Of a DNA stretch of 46,516 nt, positions 14,864 through 25,588 are shown piece by piece. The notes under the pieces were generated by a model. The model had not been told where the DNA came from and made no database searches. It was given only the letters and a program-made list of their open reading frames with translations. The number at the start of each line of letters is the position of its first letter. The stretch's first letter is position 1. The position numbers and the translations under genes were made by a program. The stretch comes from Mycobacterium sp. 852002-51057_SCH5723018 (GTDB taxonomy: Bacteria > Actinomycetota > Actinomycetes > Mycobacteriales > Mycobacteriaceae), in the NCBI RefSeq assembly GCF_001667035.1, contig NZ_LZIR01000125.1, positions 1-46,516 of the forward strand. Direction: 5' to 3'.

Positions 14864-16264
14864 TCAGCGGCGCTTGGCCCCGCGCTTTTCGCGCACCCGG
14901 ACGTTGATCCGGATCGGGCTGCCCTCGAAGCCGAACGTTTCGCGCAGCCGGCGTTCTAGGAAGCGCCGGTAACCGGCCTCCAGGAAACCGGTGGTGAACA
15001 GCACGAACGTCGGCGGCCGGGCGGTGGCCTGGGTGGCGAACAGGATCCGCGGCTGCTTGCCCCCGCGCACCGGGGGCGGCGTGGCCGCCACGATTTCCTT
15101 GATCCAGGTGTTCAGCGGGCCGGTCGCGATCCGCGCGTCCCACGACGCGAGCGCGGTCTCCATCGCGGGCACCAGCTTCTGCACCGCGCGGCCGGTCTTG
15201 GCGGCGATGTTGACCCGCTGCGCCCAGCGCAGCTGCGCCAGCTCGCGGTCGATTTCACGCTCGAGCAGCTCGCGCCGGTCCTCGTCGACCAGGTCCCACT
15301 TGTTAAAGGCCAGCACCAGCGCCCGGCCGGCCTCGATCACCATCGACAGCACCCGCTGGTCCTGTTCGGTCAGCTGCTGCGACGCGTCGATCAGCACGAT
15401 CACCACCTCGGCCGCGTCGATGGCCGAATGCGTACGCACCGAGGCGTAGAACTCGTGGCCGCTGGCCTGCCCGACCTTGCGCCGCAACCCCGCGGTGTCG
15501 ACGAACCGCCACACCTTGCCGCCCAGCTCGATGAGCGAGTCGACGGGATCCACCGTGGTCCCGGCGACCTCGTGCACCACCGAACGTTGGTCTCCCGCAA
15601 GCTTGTTCAGCAGCGAACTCTTGCCCACGTTCGGCTTGCCGACCAGCGCCACCCGCCGGGGGCCGCCGGGCGCCGGTGCCGCTTCGGACACCTTGGGCAG
15701 CACGGTCAGCACCTCGTCGAGCAGGTCGGCGACGCCGCGGCCGTGCATCGCGCTGATCGCGTGCGGCTCCCCGAGCCCCAGCGACCACAGCTCGGCCGCG
15801 TCGGCCTCGCCCTTGTCGCTGTCAACCTTGTTGGCGGCCAGGAAGACTGGCTTTCCGGAGCGGAGCAGGATGCGGGCGGCGGCCTCGACGGCGGCGGTGG
15901 CGCCGACGGTGGCGTCGACGACGAGGATCACCGCGTCGGCGGTGCGCATGGCCACCGACGCCTGCTCGGCCACCAGCTGCTGCAGACCCTTGGCGTCGGG
16001 CTCCCATCCCCCGGTGTCCTGCACGACGAACCGGCGTCCGGTCCACAGCGCGTCGTAGGACACCCGGTCCCGTGTCACGCCGGGAACGTCCTGCACCACC
16101 GCTTCGCGCCGGCCCAGGATGCGATTGACCAGCGTCGACTTGCCGACGTTTGGGCGGCCCACCACCGCGACCACCGGCGCCGGTCCCGCCTCGGCGGCGT
16201 CCTGCAGGCCGGAATCGGCGAGATCCCAGTCGCTTTCGTCGGCCCAGGTGCCGTCCTGAGTCAC
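14864..16264 (-). CDS. der: GTPase Der (EngA), ribosome assembly
   Basis: A 466-residue protein with two tandem GTPase domains, the hallmark of Der. First domain: P-loop GRPNVGKST (36-44), DTGGW, NKVD. Second domain: GKPNVGKSS (about 210), DTAGL, NKWD. The KH-like C-terminal domain contains PRILFATQATARPPTFVLF. Der helps mature the 50S ribosomal subunit. The GTG start overlaps the stop of cmk (GTGA), so it is translationally coupled as the last gene of the parA-scpAB-rluB-cmk-der operon. Confidence 0.96.
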   Translation of the reverse strand: MTQDGTWADESDWDLADSGLQDAAEAGPAPVVAVVGRPNVGKSTLVNRILGRREAVVQDVPGVTRDRVSYDALWTGRRFVVQDTGGWEPDAKGLQQLVAEQASVAMRTADAVILVVDATVGATAAVEAAARILLRSGKPVFLAANKVDSDKGEADAAELWSLGLGEPHAISAMHGRGVADLLDEVLTVLPKVSEAAPAPGGPRRVALVGKPNVGKSSLLNKLAGDQRSVVHEVAGTTVDPVDSLIELGGKVWRFVDTAGLRRKVGQASGHEFYASVRTHSAIDAAEVVIVLIDASQQLTEQDQRVLSMVIEAGRALVLAFNKWDLVDEDRRELLEREIDRELAQLRWAQRVNIAAKTGRAVQKLVPAMETALASWDARIATGPLNTWIKEIVAATPPPVRGGKQPRILFATQATARPPTFVLFTTGFLEAGYRRFLERRLRETFGFEGSPIRINVRVREKRGAKRR

Positions 16265-16947
16265 CGCACCGCCCCGCTTCGCTGCTCGACCAACTCCAGC
16301 AGGTGGGCGATCACCTGCGCCTCGGTCATGTCGCTGGTGTCGACGACGACCGCGTCGTCGGCCGCGCGCAGCGGCGACACCGGCCGGGTGGAATCGAGGT
16401 GGTCGCGGCGGCGCACGTCGGCCAGCACGCCGTCATAGTCGTCGGCCAGACCCGACGCGACGTTCTGGTCGTTGCGGCGGCGGGCCCGGGTCTCGGCCGA
16501 CGCGGTCAGGAAGATCTTCACCGGCGCGTCGGGCAAGACCACCGTTCCGATGTCCCTGCCCTCGACGACGACGCTGCCCGGGCCGCCGGCCATGGCGCGT
16601 TGCAGCCCGACCAGCCGGGTGCGCACGTCGGGAACCGAGGACACCGCCGAAACGGCCCGGGTGACCTCGTCGCCGCGGATCTCTGTCGAAACGTCCTCTC
16701 CTTCAAGGTAACCCCGCTCGTCGTCGGGCTCGTAGCTCACCGACATTTGCACCTTCGACGCGATCTGCCCGACGGCATCGGCATCGCCCGGGTCCACCCC
16801 GGCGCGCAGGACGGCCAGCGTCACGATCCGGTACATCGCCCCGGTGTCCAGGTAGCGGGCCCCCAGGGCGCGCGCCAATCCCCGTGACACCGAGGACTTT
16901 CCGGTACCGGCCGGGCCGTCGATGGCGACCACGACACCCGAGTTCAC
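16261..16947 (-). CDS. cmk: Cytidylate kinase
   Basis: A 228-residue protein from the GTG at 16947; the frame stays open further upstream but is then inside rluB. The N-terminus VVVAIDGPAGTGKSSVSRGL holds the Walker A motif. DTGAMYR, GRDIGTVVLPDA and the lid Arg residues (RARRRNDQ) are typical of bacterial CMP/dCMP kinases. It phosphorylates CMP to CDP using ATP. The start overlaps the rluB stop and its own stop overlaps the der start, each as GTGA. Confidence 0.96.
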   Translation of the reverse strand: MNSGVVVAIDGPAGTGKSSVSRGLARALGARYLDTGAMYRIVTLAVLRAGVDPGDADAVGQIASKVQMSVSYEPDDERGYLEGEDVSTEIRGDEVTRAVSAVSSVPDVRTRLVGLQRAMAGGPGSVVVEGRDIGTVVLPDAPVKIFLTASAETRARRRNDQNVASGLADDYDGVLADVRRRDHLDSTRPVSPLRAADDAVVVDTSDMTEAQVIAHLLELVEQRSGAVR

Positions 16948-17687
16948 AGGCCCACCGCTTTGTAGAGTTGGCCGATCTCGCCACGGCTCAAGGCCCGGAT
17001 GCTGCCCGGGCGCTGCTCGCCCAACGACACCGCACCGATGTCGGTGCGCACCAGCGCCTCCACCGGGTAGCCGGCGGACGCCAGCAGCCGGCGCACGATG
17101 CGGTTGCGTCCCTCGTGTAATGTCAAGCGCACCAACGTCTTCCCCGGAATGGCGTCGACCACGGCGAAGTCGTCGATCCGGGCCGGCCCGTCGTCCAGCT
17201 CGATTCCGGCGCGGAGCTTCTTGCCCAGCCCGCGCGGCACCGACCCGGCCACGGTCGCCAGATACGTCTTGGGCACCTCGTGCGAGGGGTGCATCAACCG
17301 GTGCGCCAGCTCGCCGTCGTTGGTCAGCAGGATCAGCCCCTCGGTGTCGGCGTCCAGGCGCCCGACGTGAAAGAGGTTCTTGTTGCCGCGCACCCGGCGC
17401 TCGATCAGGTCGCCGATGCAAGGCCGGCCGTGATCGTCGGACATGGTGGAGTGCATGCCGCGCGGCTTGTTCAGGGCGAGGTAGACGAGCGAGTCGTCGA
17501 CGACCACCCTCGCGCCGTCGACGCGGATCACCGAGGCGTCCGGGTCGACCCGGGTCCCCAGCTCGGTCACCACCTGCCCGTCCACCTCGACGCGGCCGTC
17601 GATGATCAACTTCTCGGCGGCCCGCCGCGACGCAATTCCGGCCTGGGACAACACCTTTTGCAGCCGGATCCCTTGAGTTTCGACCAT
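16944..17687 (-). CDS. rluB: rRNA pseudouridine synthase RluB
   Basis: A 247-residue protein. The S4 RNA-binding domain comes first (RLQKVLSQAGIASRRAAEKL), then the RsuA/RluB-type catalytic domain with the nucleophilic Asp in GRLDADTEGLILLTNDG and the conserved RLMHPSHEVPKTYLA. It isomerises uridine in 23S rRNA helix 89 in characterised members. The ATG at 17687 overlaps the scpB stop as TGATG and is preferred to the TTG one codon earlier. Confidence 0.93.
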   Translation of the reverse strand: MVETQGIRLQKVLSQAGIASRRAAEKLIIDGRVEVDGQVVTELGTRVDPDASVIRVDGARVVVDDSLVYLALNKPRGMHSTMSDDHGRPCIGDLIERRVRGNKNLFHVGRLDADTEGLILLTNDGELAHRLMHPSHEVPKTYLATVAGSVPRGLGKKLRAGIELDDGPARIDDFAVVDAIPGKTLVRLTLHEGRNRIVRRLLASAGYPVEALVRTDIGAVSLGEQRPGSIRALSRGEIGQLYKAVGL

Positions 17688-18433
17688 CAATCCCGGTCCA
17701 CGTCGAACGACAGCGCCTGCTCGGGCGCCGCGCCGCCCGATAGCTTGATGAAACGCGGCTCGCTGTCCAGGGATTCGCTCAGGTCCTCGATCGTGTCGAC
17801 GTCGGGGAGCAGCGGTGCGATGTCGGGAAGGTCGGCCAGCGACGTCAGGCCCAGGCGTTCCAGGAACAGCTCTGTGGTGGCGAACGTCGTCGCGCCCGTG
17901 TCCTCGTCGACGCCGGCCTCGGTGATCAGGCCGCGCGCCAGCAGGGTGCGCATGACGGCGTCGACGTTGACGCCGCGCACCGCGCTCACCCGCGCCCGCG
18001 TGACCGGCTGGCGGTAGGCCACCACGGCCAGCGTCTCCAGCGCGGCCCGAGTCAGCTTGGACCGCGCGCCGTCCAGCAGCAGCTTCTCCACGTAGGGCGC
18101 GAACCGGGCCCGGGTGTACATCCGCCAGCCCTCGCTGGTTTGCCGCAGGTCGATGCCGCTGTCGCGCTCGGTGAGCTCGTCAGCCATCTGCTGCAATTTG
18201 GTGGTGACGCGGTAGACGGGCTGCTGTGTGACCGCGGCCAGCGCCTCGACAGTGACGGGGGTGTCGACCACCAGCAACAGCGCCTCCAGCACCGAGCCGA
18301 GCTCGTCGGCGTCCATCGGCGTCGCCTCGGCGATGTCCGGGATGCCTGAGCCCAGGTCGATCTCGGGCAGTTCTTCCGTCAAGCGCCGCTCCTCTTCATC
18401 GCTGCGCTCTGCATCGTCACCGGCGGCTGTCAT
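17687..18433 (-). CDS. scpB: Segregation and condensation protein B
   Basis: A 248-residue protein from the ATG at 18433, which overlaps the scpA stop (ATGA). The first 45 residues are acidic and probably disordered. The rest is the tandem winged-helix ScpB core: ELGSVLEALLLVVDTPVTVE, then TRAALETLAVVAYRQPVTRA and VSAVRGVNVDAVMRTLLARG. ScpB dimers join ScpA and the SMC ATPase to form the condensin that compacts the chromosome. The N-terminal extension and a short tail make it slightly longer than many homologues. Confidence 0.94.
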   Translation of the reverse strand: MTAAGDDAERSDEEERRLTEELPEIDLGSGIPDIAEATPMDADELGSVLEALLLVVDTPVTVEALAAVTQQPVYRVTTKLQQMADELTERDSGIDLRQTSEGWRMYTRARFAPYVEKLLLDGARSKLTRAALETLAVVAYRQPVTRARVSAVRGVNVDAVMRTLLARGLITEAGVDEDTGATTFATTELFLERLGLTSLADLPDIAPLLPDVDTIEDLSESLDSEPRFIKLSGGAAPEQALSFDVDRD

Positions 18434-19257
18434 TCGTCCCGCACTTCTACCAAGGCTTCGCTGGTCGGGCGTTCCCCGGTCCACGAAATTTGGAGCACGC
18501 CAAGCGGCTCCGACTGGTCGAATGCTACCGTCCGGGTCCGATACAGCTCGAGCAGCGCCAGGAAGCGCCCGACCACCTCCATCGGCGCCTCACAGTCAGC
18601 GACCAGCTCGGAAAAGGTGGCCCACTGGCCGCTGCCCCGAGCCTCGAGGATCGCCATCAGCTTTCCGGCCTGCTCGGGAACCGAAACCATCAGGTCATGC
18701 AAATGCCCAGTGGCCACCGTCGGGACCGGCCGCGGCGTGAACGCGACCGCGGCGATCTCGGCGAACCGCTCGGCGTCCACGCCGAGCATCACCTCGGGCA
18801 GCAGCTCGGTGAACCGCTCCTCCAGCGACACCGCGCGCGGGTAGCTGCGCAGCGCGGCGGCCTCCAGTTCGGCGAACATCTCGGCGACGTGCCTGAACGC
18901 CCGGTACTGCAGCAGCCGGGCGAACAGCAGGTCGCGCACCTCCAGCAGCGCCAGGTCTTCCTCGTCGTCGACCTGCCCGGCCGGCAGCAGCCGGGCGGCC
19001 TTGAGGTCGAGCAGCGTCGCGGCGATCACCAGAAACGCGGTGGTCTCCTCCAGGCCCAGCTGCGAACCGATCTCGCGGGTGTAGGCGATGAAGTCGTCGG
19101 TGACCTGATGCAGCGCCACCTCGGTCACATCGAGGCGGTGGGCGAAGATCAGCTGCAGCAGCAGATCGAACGGCCCCTCGAAGTTGGTGAGCCGGACCTG
19201 AAAGCCGTTCCTGGGTGGCGCCTCACCGTTCACCCCTCCAGTCTGCAGGCCGGTCAC
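18430..19257 (-). CDS. scpA: Segregation and condensation protein A (kleisin)
   Basis: A 275-residue kleisin. The signature FQVRLTNFEGPFDLLLQLI lies at about residue 19, followed by AHRLDVTEVALHQVTDDFI. The C-terminus ends with a winged helix (FSELVADCEAPMEVVGRFLA). ScpA bridges the SMC heads and binds ScpB. The GTG at 19257 overlaps the parA stop (GTGA). A second GTG at 19233 preceded by GGAGG is an equally plausible start and would give 267 residues. Confidence 0.94.
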   Translation of the reverse strand: MTGLQTGGVNGEAPPRNGFQVRLTNFEGPFDLLLQLIFAHRLDVTEVALHQVTDDFIAYTREIGSQLGLEETTAFLVIAATLLDLKAARLLPAGQVDDEEDLALLEVRDLLFARLLQYRAFRHVAEMFAELEAAALRSYPRAVSLEERFTELLPEVMLGVDAERFAEIAAVAFTPRPVPTVATGHLHDLMVSVPEQAGKLMAILEARGSGQWATFSELVADCEAPMEVVGRFLALLELYRTRTVAFDQSEPLGVLQISWTGERPTSEALVEVRDE

Positions 19258-20117
19258 GCGCCGAATCGGTGGATGAACTCGCGGGCCAACGCGCGATAGG
19301 CGATGGCACCCTGCGATCTGGGCGCCCAGGTGGTGATGGGTTCGCCGGCCACGCTGGTCTCCGGGAATCGGACCGTCCGGGTGATGACGGTGTCGAACAC
19401 AAGGTCACCGAATCGCCCCACGACGCGGGCCATCACCTCGCGCGCGTTGACGGTGCGCGGGTCGTAGCGGGTGAGCAGGATGCCGCTGATTTCCAGCTTC
19501 GGATTGAGCCGGTCGCGGACCTTGTCGACGGTGTCGGTGAGCAGCGCCAGGCCGCGCAGCGAGAAGAACTCGCACTCGGTGGGGATGACGACGCCGTCCG
19601 AGCAGGCCAGGCCGTTGACGGTGAGCAGGCCCAGCGACGGCTGGCAGTCGATGAGCACGTAGTCGTAGCGGTCCAGCACCGGATGCAGCGCCCGGCCCAA
19701 CGTCTGCTCGCGGCCCACCTCGTTGACGAGCTGGATTTCGGCGGCCGACAGGTCGATGTTGCTCGGCACCAGGTCCATGTGCTTGATCCGGGTGGAGATC
19801 AGCACGTCATCGATCGACACCCGCGGCTCGACCAGCACGTTGTGGATGGTCTTCTCCAGCTCGTAGTGCGGAACGCCCAGGCCGGCGGACAGCGCGCCCT
19901 GCGGGTCCATGTCGACCAGCAGTACCCGCCTGCCGTACTCGGCGAGCGCGGCGCCCAGGTTGATCGTCGACGTGGTTTTCCCGACGCCGCCCTTCTGGTT
20001 GCACATCGCCACGACCTTGGCCGGGCCGTGGGAGGTGCGCGGCTCCGGCTCGGGGATCGCCCGCGGGGGGCGTCCCGTCAAGCCGATCTCGACGCCGCTG
20101 TCCGGGTGCTCGGTCAT
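19254..20117 (-). CDS. ParA/Soj-family ATPase upstream of scpAB
   Basis: A 287-residue protein from MTEHPDSGVEIGLTG. The deviant Walker A is CNQKGGVGKTTSTINLGAAL, Walker A' is LLVDMDPQGALS, and Walker B is YVLIDCQPSLGLLT: a standard ParA core. The short linker ahead of it is Pro-rich. Its place at the head of scpA-scpB suggests a role in chromosome organisation. It is distinct from the parAB pair near the origin. The frame is open to 20300 and starts up to 61 codons earlier are possible; no strong ribosome binding site decides. Confidence 0.9.
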   Translation of the reverse strand: MTEHPDSGVEIGLTGRPPRAIPEPEPRTSHGPAKVVAMCNQKGGVGKTTSTINLGAALAEYGRRVLLVDMDPQGALSAGLGVPHYELEKTIHNVLVEPRVSIDDVLISTRIKHMDLVPSNIDLSAAEIQLVNEVGREQTLGRALHPVLDRYDYVLIDCQPSLGLLTVNGLACSDGVVIPTECEFFSLRGLALLTDTVDKVRDRLNPKLEISGILLTRYDPRTVNAREVMARVVGRFGDLVFDTVITRTVRFPETSVAGEPITTWAPRSQGAIAYRALAREFIHRFGA

Positions 20118-20353
20118 GCCCGGCGTGTTCGGGTGGTGAACATCGCTGGAAAGTCTAACGGCTTGGCGCGCCTGGGCCGGGCGACCCGCAGGCAATTTAC
20201 CAGCCAATATGGGCAAAACTCGCAGATAGGACACCGCGCCGCCCGAGGAGTTAACTTCAGTCACACCAGCACCATTGGCAGGGGCACGAGTGAACCGCAA
20301 AAGTGCTCTCGCATGAGCTAGCGGTGCTGCGGCCGGGACTATCGTGGGCTGCT

Positions 20354-21106
20354 ATGGACCTCAAGCGACGCCTGCCCATGCTGCGGTGGTCGGCCTGGCG
20401 GATGGCGGTCGCGACGCGCAACATCACCACGACGGGCCAGATCGGCGACGGGCGCGAAGCCGCCGCCGTCGAATACGTCCTCCAAAACGCCCGGGCCGGC
20501 GACGTCGACGACGTGCTGGCCACCATCGACAAGTTCGCCTACGAGAAGTCGATTTTGATCAGCGTCGGCGACGAGAAGGGCCAACTGCTCGACGCCGCGG
20601 TGCGCCGCGCCGACCCTGCCGTCGCGGTCGAGCTGGGCACCTACTGCGGCTACGGCGCGCTGCGGATCGCCCGCGCCGCTCCCAACGCCAAGGTGTACTC
20701 GGTCGAACTCGCTGAGGCCAACGCCATCAACGCCCGCCAGATTTGGGAGCACGCCGGTGTGGCCGACCGGGTGACGTGTGTGGTCGGAACCGTCGGCGAC
20801 GGTGGCCGCACCCTCGACCGGCTGGCGTCTGAGTACGGATTTGCCGACGGCACAGTCGATTTCGTATTCATCGACCATGACAAGGACGCCTACCTCGACG
20901 ACCTGCAGAGCATCATGGACGGGGGCTGGCTGCATCCGGGCACGATCGTGGTCGCCGACAACGTCAGGGTGCCCGGAGCGCCGAAGTACCGCGAGTACAT
21001 GCGCCGCCAGCAGGGCAAGCTGTGGAACACCGTCGAGCACAAGGCTCATCTGGAATATCAGTCGCTGGTGTCCGATTTGGTCCTGGAGTCCGAATACTTG
21101 GGCTGA
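20354..21106 (+). CDS. SAM-dependent O-methyltransferase (catechol type)
   Basis: A 250-residue class I methyltransferase of the catechol/caffeoyl-CoA O-methyltransferase family. The SAM-binding strand is AVAVELGTYCGYGALRIARA, followed by VYSVELAEANAINAR. The metal-binding residues lie in FVFIDHDKDAYLDDL and the later VVADNV. The 50-residue N-terminus before AYEKSILISVGDEKG is typical of mycobacterial members. The start MDLKRRLP at 20354 follows a short GC-rich leader. It is convergent with xerD across a 13-bp inverted repeat. Confidence 0.85.
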   Translation: MDLKRRLPMLRWSAWRMAVATRNITTTGQIGDGREAAAVEYVLQNARAGDVDDVLATIDKFAYEKSILISVGDEKGQLLDAAVRRADPAVAVELGTYCGYGALRIARAAPNAKVYSVELAEANAINARQIWEHAGVADRVTCVVGTVGDGGRTLDRLASEYGFADGTVDFVFIDHDKDAYLDDLQSIMDGGWLHPGTIVVADNVRVPGAPKYREYMRRQQGKLWNTVEHKAHLEYQSLVSDLVLESEYLG

Positions 21107-21119
21107 ACCTGGCGCCGAG

Positions 21120-21166
21120 CGTCGACTTGTTGTGGGTATTCGCGCTTTTTGCGCAACAAGTCGACG
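21120..21166. terminator. Inverted repeat CGTCGACTTGTTG / CAACAAGTCGACG between convergent genes
   Basis: Perfect 13-base arms (21120-21132, 21154-21166) enclose a 21-base loop between the convergent methyltransferase and xerD genes. A bidirectional terminator would be expected here. The left arm GAGCGTCGACTTGTTGTG recurs at 34451, so this is also a dispersed repeat. Confidence 0.5.
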
Positions 21167-21192
21167 TTGGGCGAAGGGGTTGTCGGGCGGGG

Positions 21193-22134
21193 TTACCGCG
21201 CCCGGGGATGGGCCCCGGCCCACACCTCACGCAGCGCGTGCACGGTGACCAGCGTGTAGATCTGCGTCGTGGTCACCGACGCGTGGCCGAGTAACTCCTG
21301 CACGACGCGGACGTCGGCGCCGCCTTCGAGCAGGTGGGTAGCGAAGGAATGCCGCAGCATGTGCGGCGACACCCCTGAGGTGATGCCGGCGCGCTCGGCG
21401 GCGTCCTGCAGCACCTGCCACGCGCTTTGCCGCGACAACCGCCCGCCGCGTGCGTTGAGGAAGATGGCCGGCGTGCCGCGGCCGCGGCGCGCCAGGTCGG
21501 GGCGGCCGCGCACCAGGTAGGCGTCCAGCGCCTGCACGGCGGGGCGCCCCACCGGCACCAGCCGCTGCTTGCCGCCCTTGCCACGCAGCAGCACGGACCT
21601 GGCCTCGGTGTCGATGTCGTCGACGTCAAGGCCGACGGCCTCGGAGATGCGAGACCCGGTGGAATACAACAGCTCCAGCAGCGCCCGGTTGCGCAGCGTC
21701 AGCGGGCCGTCGCTGGGGCTGTCGCCGCCGGCGCCTTCCAGCAGCGCCAGCACCTGGTCGATGGTCAGGCTCTTGGGCAGGCGGCGCCCCGGCGTCGGCG
21801 GCCTGACGGCCCGCGCCACGTCCAGCTCGGCGAGGCCCTCGGCGGCGGCGAACCGATGCAACCCGCGCACCGCGATCAGCGCCCGCGCCGCCGACACCGC
21901 CGACAGCGCCGTCGCCCCGGAATCGGGATCGCCGCGGCGGAGCGCCACCAGGAACTCGCTGACGTCGTCCTCGCCGACCTTGGCCAGGTCGTGAATCCCG
22001 CGGTCGCACAGGTGCTTGCTGTAACGCCGTAGGTCGCGGCGATAGGAGCTCAGCGTGTTTTTGGCCACGCCCCGCTCGATGGTCAGGTGGTCGAGGTAGC
22101 CCTGCAGTTGGCTCTCCAGCGCCACCGCCGTCAC
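21193..22134 (-). CDS. xerD: Tyrosine site-specific recombinase XerD
   Basis: A 313-residue protein from the GTG at 22134, which overlaps the stop of the NUDIX gene (GTGA). A SAM-like N-terminal DNA-binding domain (YLDHLTIERGVAKNTLSSYR) precedes the catalytic domain. The catalytic residues are visible: Arg in YSTGSRISEAVGL, Lys in RGKGGKQRLVPVG, His-x-x-Arg in SPHMLRHSFATHLLEGGADV, the second His in LLGHASVTTTQIY and the nucleophilic Tyr in QIYT. With XerC it resolves chromosome dimers at dif. It is a housekeeping gene in its conserved location, not part of the mobile region. Confidence 0.94.
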   Translation of the reverse strand: MTAVALESQLQGYLDHLTIERGVAKNTLSSYRRDLRRYSKHLCDRGIHDLAKVGEDDVSEFLVALRRGDPDSGATALSAVSAARALIAVRGLHRFAAAEGLAELDVARAVRPPTPGRRLPKSLTIDQVLALLEGAGGDSPSDGPLTLRNRALLELLYSTGSRISEAVGLDVDDIDTEARSVLLRGKGGKQRLVPVGRPAVQALDAYLVRGRPDLARRGRGTPAIFLNARGGRLSRQSAWQVLQDAAERAGITSGVSPHMLRHSFATHLLEGGADVRVVQELLGHASVTTTQIYTLVTVHALREVWAGAHPRAR

Positions 22135-22746
22135 TGCGCAGCCTTTCGGGCGGCGAACGCCGTCGGCTTGTCGACCCACGGGCTGTCCACCGGGCGTGTC
22201 TCCGCCACCCCGTCGGTCACCGCGTGGGCGGCCAAAATCCCCGCCACCGCAATGGCATTCACGATTTCTCCGCTGAGCACCTTGCGGGTGGCCTCCGCGA
22301 GCGGATACCACTCGAGCGTCATGTCGGCCTCTTCGTCGTGCGCTTCGGGCCGGTCCACCTCGGTGAGCCCGGTGGCCAGGTAGACGCGCACCGATTCGTC
22401 GCTGAAACCGGGCGTGGAGTCGAGGTCGACTAGCACCCGCCAGCTGTCGGCCTTCAGGCCGGCCTCCTCCTGGAGCTCCCGGGCAGCGGTCAGCTGCGCC
22501 GGCTCGCCGCCGACGTCGAGCAGCCCGGCGGGCAGCTCCCACAGCCGCCGGCCGAACGCGTGCCGGTACTGATAGACCATCGGGATGTTGCCCTCGTCGT
22601 CCATCGCCACCACGGCCACGGCGCCGAAGTGCTCGACGACCTCGCGGACGACGAGCTTGCCGCCGGGCATCCGGACCCGATCGCGGCGCAGCGCGAAAAT
22701 CTTTCCGGTGTGCAGCGTTTCGGATGACGCCGTCTCGAAGTTGTGC

Positions 22747-22754
<8 letters not shown>
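22131..22754 (-). CDS. NUDIX ADP-ribose pyrophosphatase
   Basis: A 207-residue enzyme, the same length as I recall for M. tuberculosis ADPRase (Rv1700). The Nudix box is GGEPAQLTAARELQEEAGL, with its REXXEE metal-binding helix. Upstream, FGRRLWELPAGLLDVGGEPA is the substrate-side segment typical of ADP-ribose hydrolases. It cleaves ADP-ribose to AMP and ribose 5-phosphate. The GTG start overlaps the end of pyrG by 8 bases. Confidence 0.92.
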
Positions 22755-24498
<1,744 letters not shown>

Positions 24499-24622
24499 TG
24501 GCGACCTCCGTGAAGTGGGGCAGGGCTTGAAAGTTTTGTTCTAGCGATGAACTAGATGGGCCTGCCGACCCACGGAAACCCACCCTAACATCCACGACGC
24601 CGTGTCGCGGGGAACACGCCCG

Positions 24623-25567
24623 CTACTGCGGCACGGTGATCGACGTGGCCCCGTGGCCGGTGCCGTACTGCCCGATGTGGCCGCCGTTGATCAGATCGTG
24701 CAGGCCCAGCACCGCGGTGATCCGCCCAGGCGCCGCGTCGAGGTCGTCGACGGTGCTGATCGCCGACGACATGCCGGGATCGGCGCGGGTCACGGCGACC
24801 GCGGCGCCGCCCGTCGCCGAGCCGTCGCGCCCGGCCAGCAGGACGCCCGAGCCGTGCGGCGCCATGGCGGCGGAGAACCGAGCCACGCTGACGCCCTGGT
24901 TGCCGGCGTCTTGGGGCAGCCCGCCGCCGGTGACGACCAGCGCGGCGTTGGCCGCCCCGATGTGGTCGGCGGGCTGATAGGTGACGAAGCCGGTGTCGCG
25001 TAGCGATGCCAGCACCGTGTCGCGCTGGGCATCGTCGACGGGCGGCACCGCGGGGTTGGTGTTGATCAGCATGGCGATGCCCAACAAATCGCCGGCCTGC
25101 GAGCCCTGGTCGACGAGCTTGGTGCTCAGCTGCTGCCCGGCGGGCAGCACCGACGAGTTGACCACGGTCCGCAGTTTCTCCGCGGAGTTGGCGTCGACGA
25201 ACTCCTGCGTCAGCGAGACGGTTCCGCTGACCGTGCCGCCGGCCTGGCCGATGAATTTGGTGACCGCTGCGACGTCGTCGTCTTTCGCGTCCGGGGTGCG
25301 AAACACGACCACCGACTTGCCGCCCAGCGCGTCGTGCACGATCCGGCCGGCGAGCTGGTTGTCGAAGTTGTTTGTGGCGGCGAGCTTTTCGTTCAGCACA
25401 TTCTTCTGGTCGTTGAGCCCGTTGATTTGAGAGTACAGGTCGCGCTTCTCGTCACGCAGGCTGGACAGCAGGGTGTCGGAAAGGAAGCCCGAACCCAGCA
25501 CGACTCCCACGGCCAAAGCCAGGAAGACGGCGGCCAGCGATAGGGCATGTTGGCGTAACGAGATCAT
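24623..25567 (-). CDS. mctB: MctB / SteB-family membrane-anchored envelope protein
   Basis: A 314-residue protein, the length I recall for M. tuberculosis MctB (Rv1698). One N-terminal membrane segment (ALSLAAVFLALAVGVVLGSG) is followed by a short coiled coil (SLRDEKRDLYSQINGLNDQK, NVLNEKLAATNNFDNQLAG) and a periplasmic globular domain. MctB was described as an outer-membrane channel needed for copper tolerance. In corynebacteria the family member next to SteA is SteB, which acts with SteA in cell separation. Here it directly follows steA, so the SteB role fits at least as well. Confidence 0.85.
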   Translation of the reverse strand: MISLRQHALSLAAVFLALAVGVVLGSGFLSDTLLSSLRDEKRDLYSQINGLNDQKNVLNEKLAATNNFDNQLAGRIVHDALGGKSVVVFRTPDAKDDDVAAVTKFIGQAGGTVSGTVSLTQEFVDANSAEKLRTVVNSSVLPAGQQLSTKLVDQGSQAGDLLGIAMLINTNPAVPPVDDAQRDTVLASLRDTGFVTYQPADHIGAANAALVVTGGGLPQDAGNQGVSVARFSAAMAPHGSGVLLAGRDGSATGGAAVAVTRADPGMSSAISTVDDLDAAPGRITAVLGLHDLINGGHIGQYGTGHGATSITVPQ

Positions 25568-25588
25568 TTAACGCACCGTCCTGAAGAT

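Noticed and set aside
21193..22134. Tyrosine recombinase as the integrase of the tRNA-Pro accessory region
   Set aside because: It is the housekeeping XerD in its conserved place next to the NUDIX and pyrG genes, on the other side of the tRNA.
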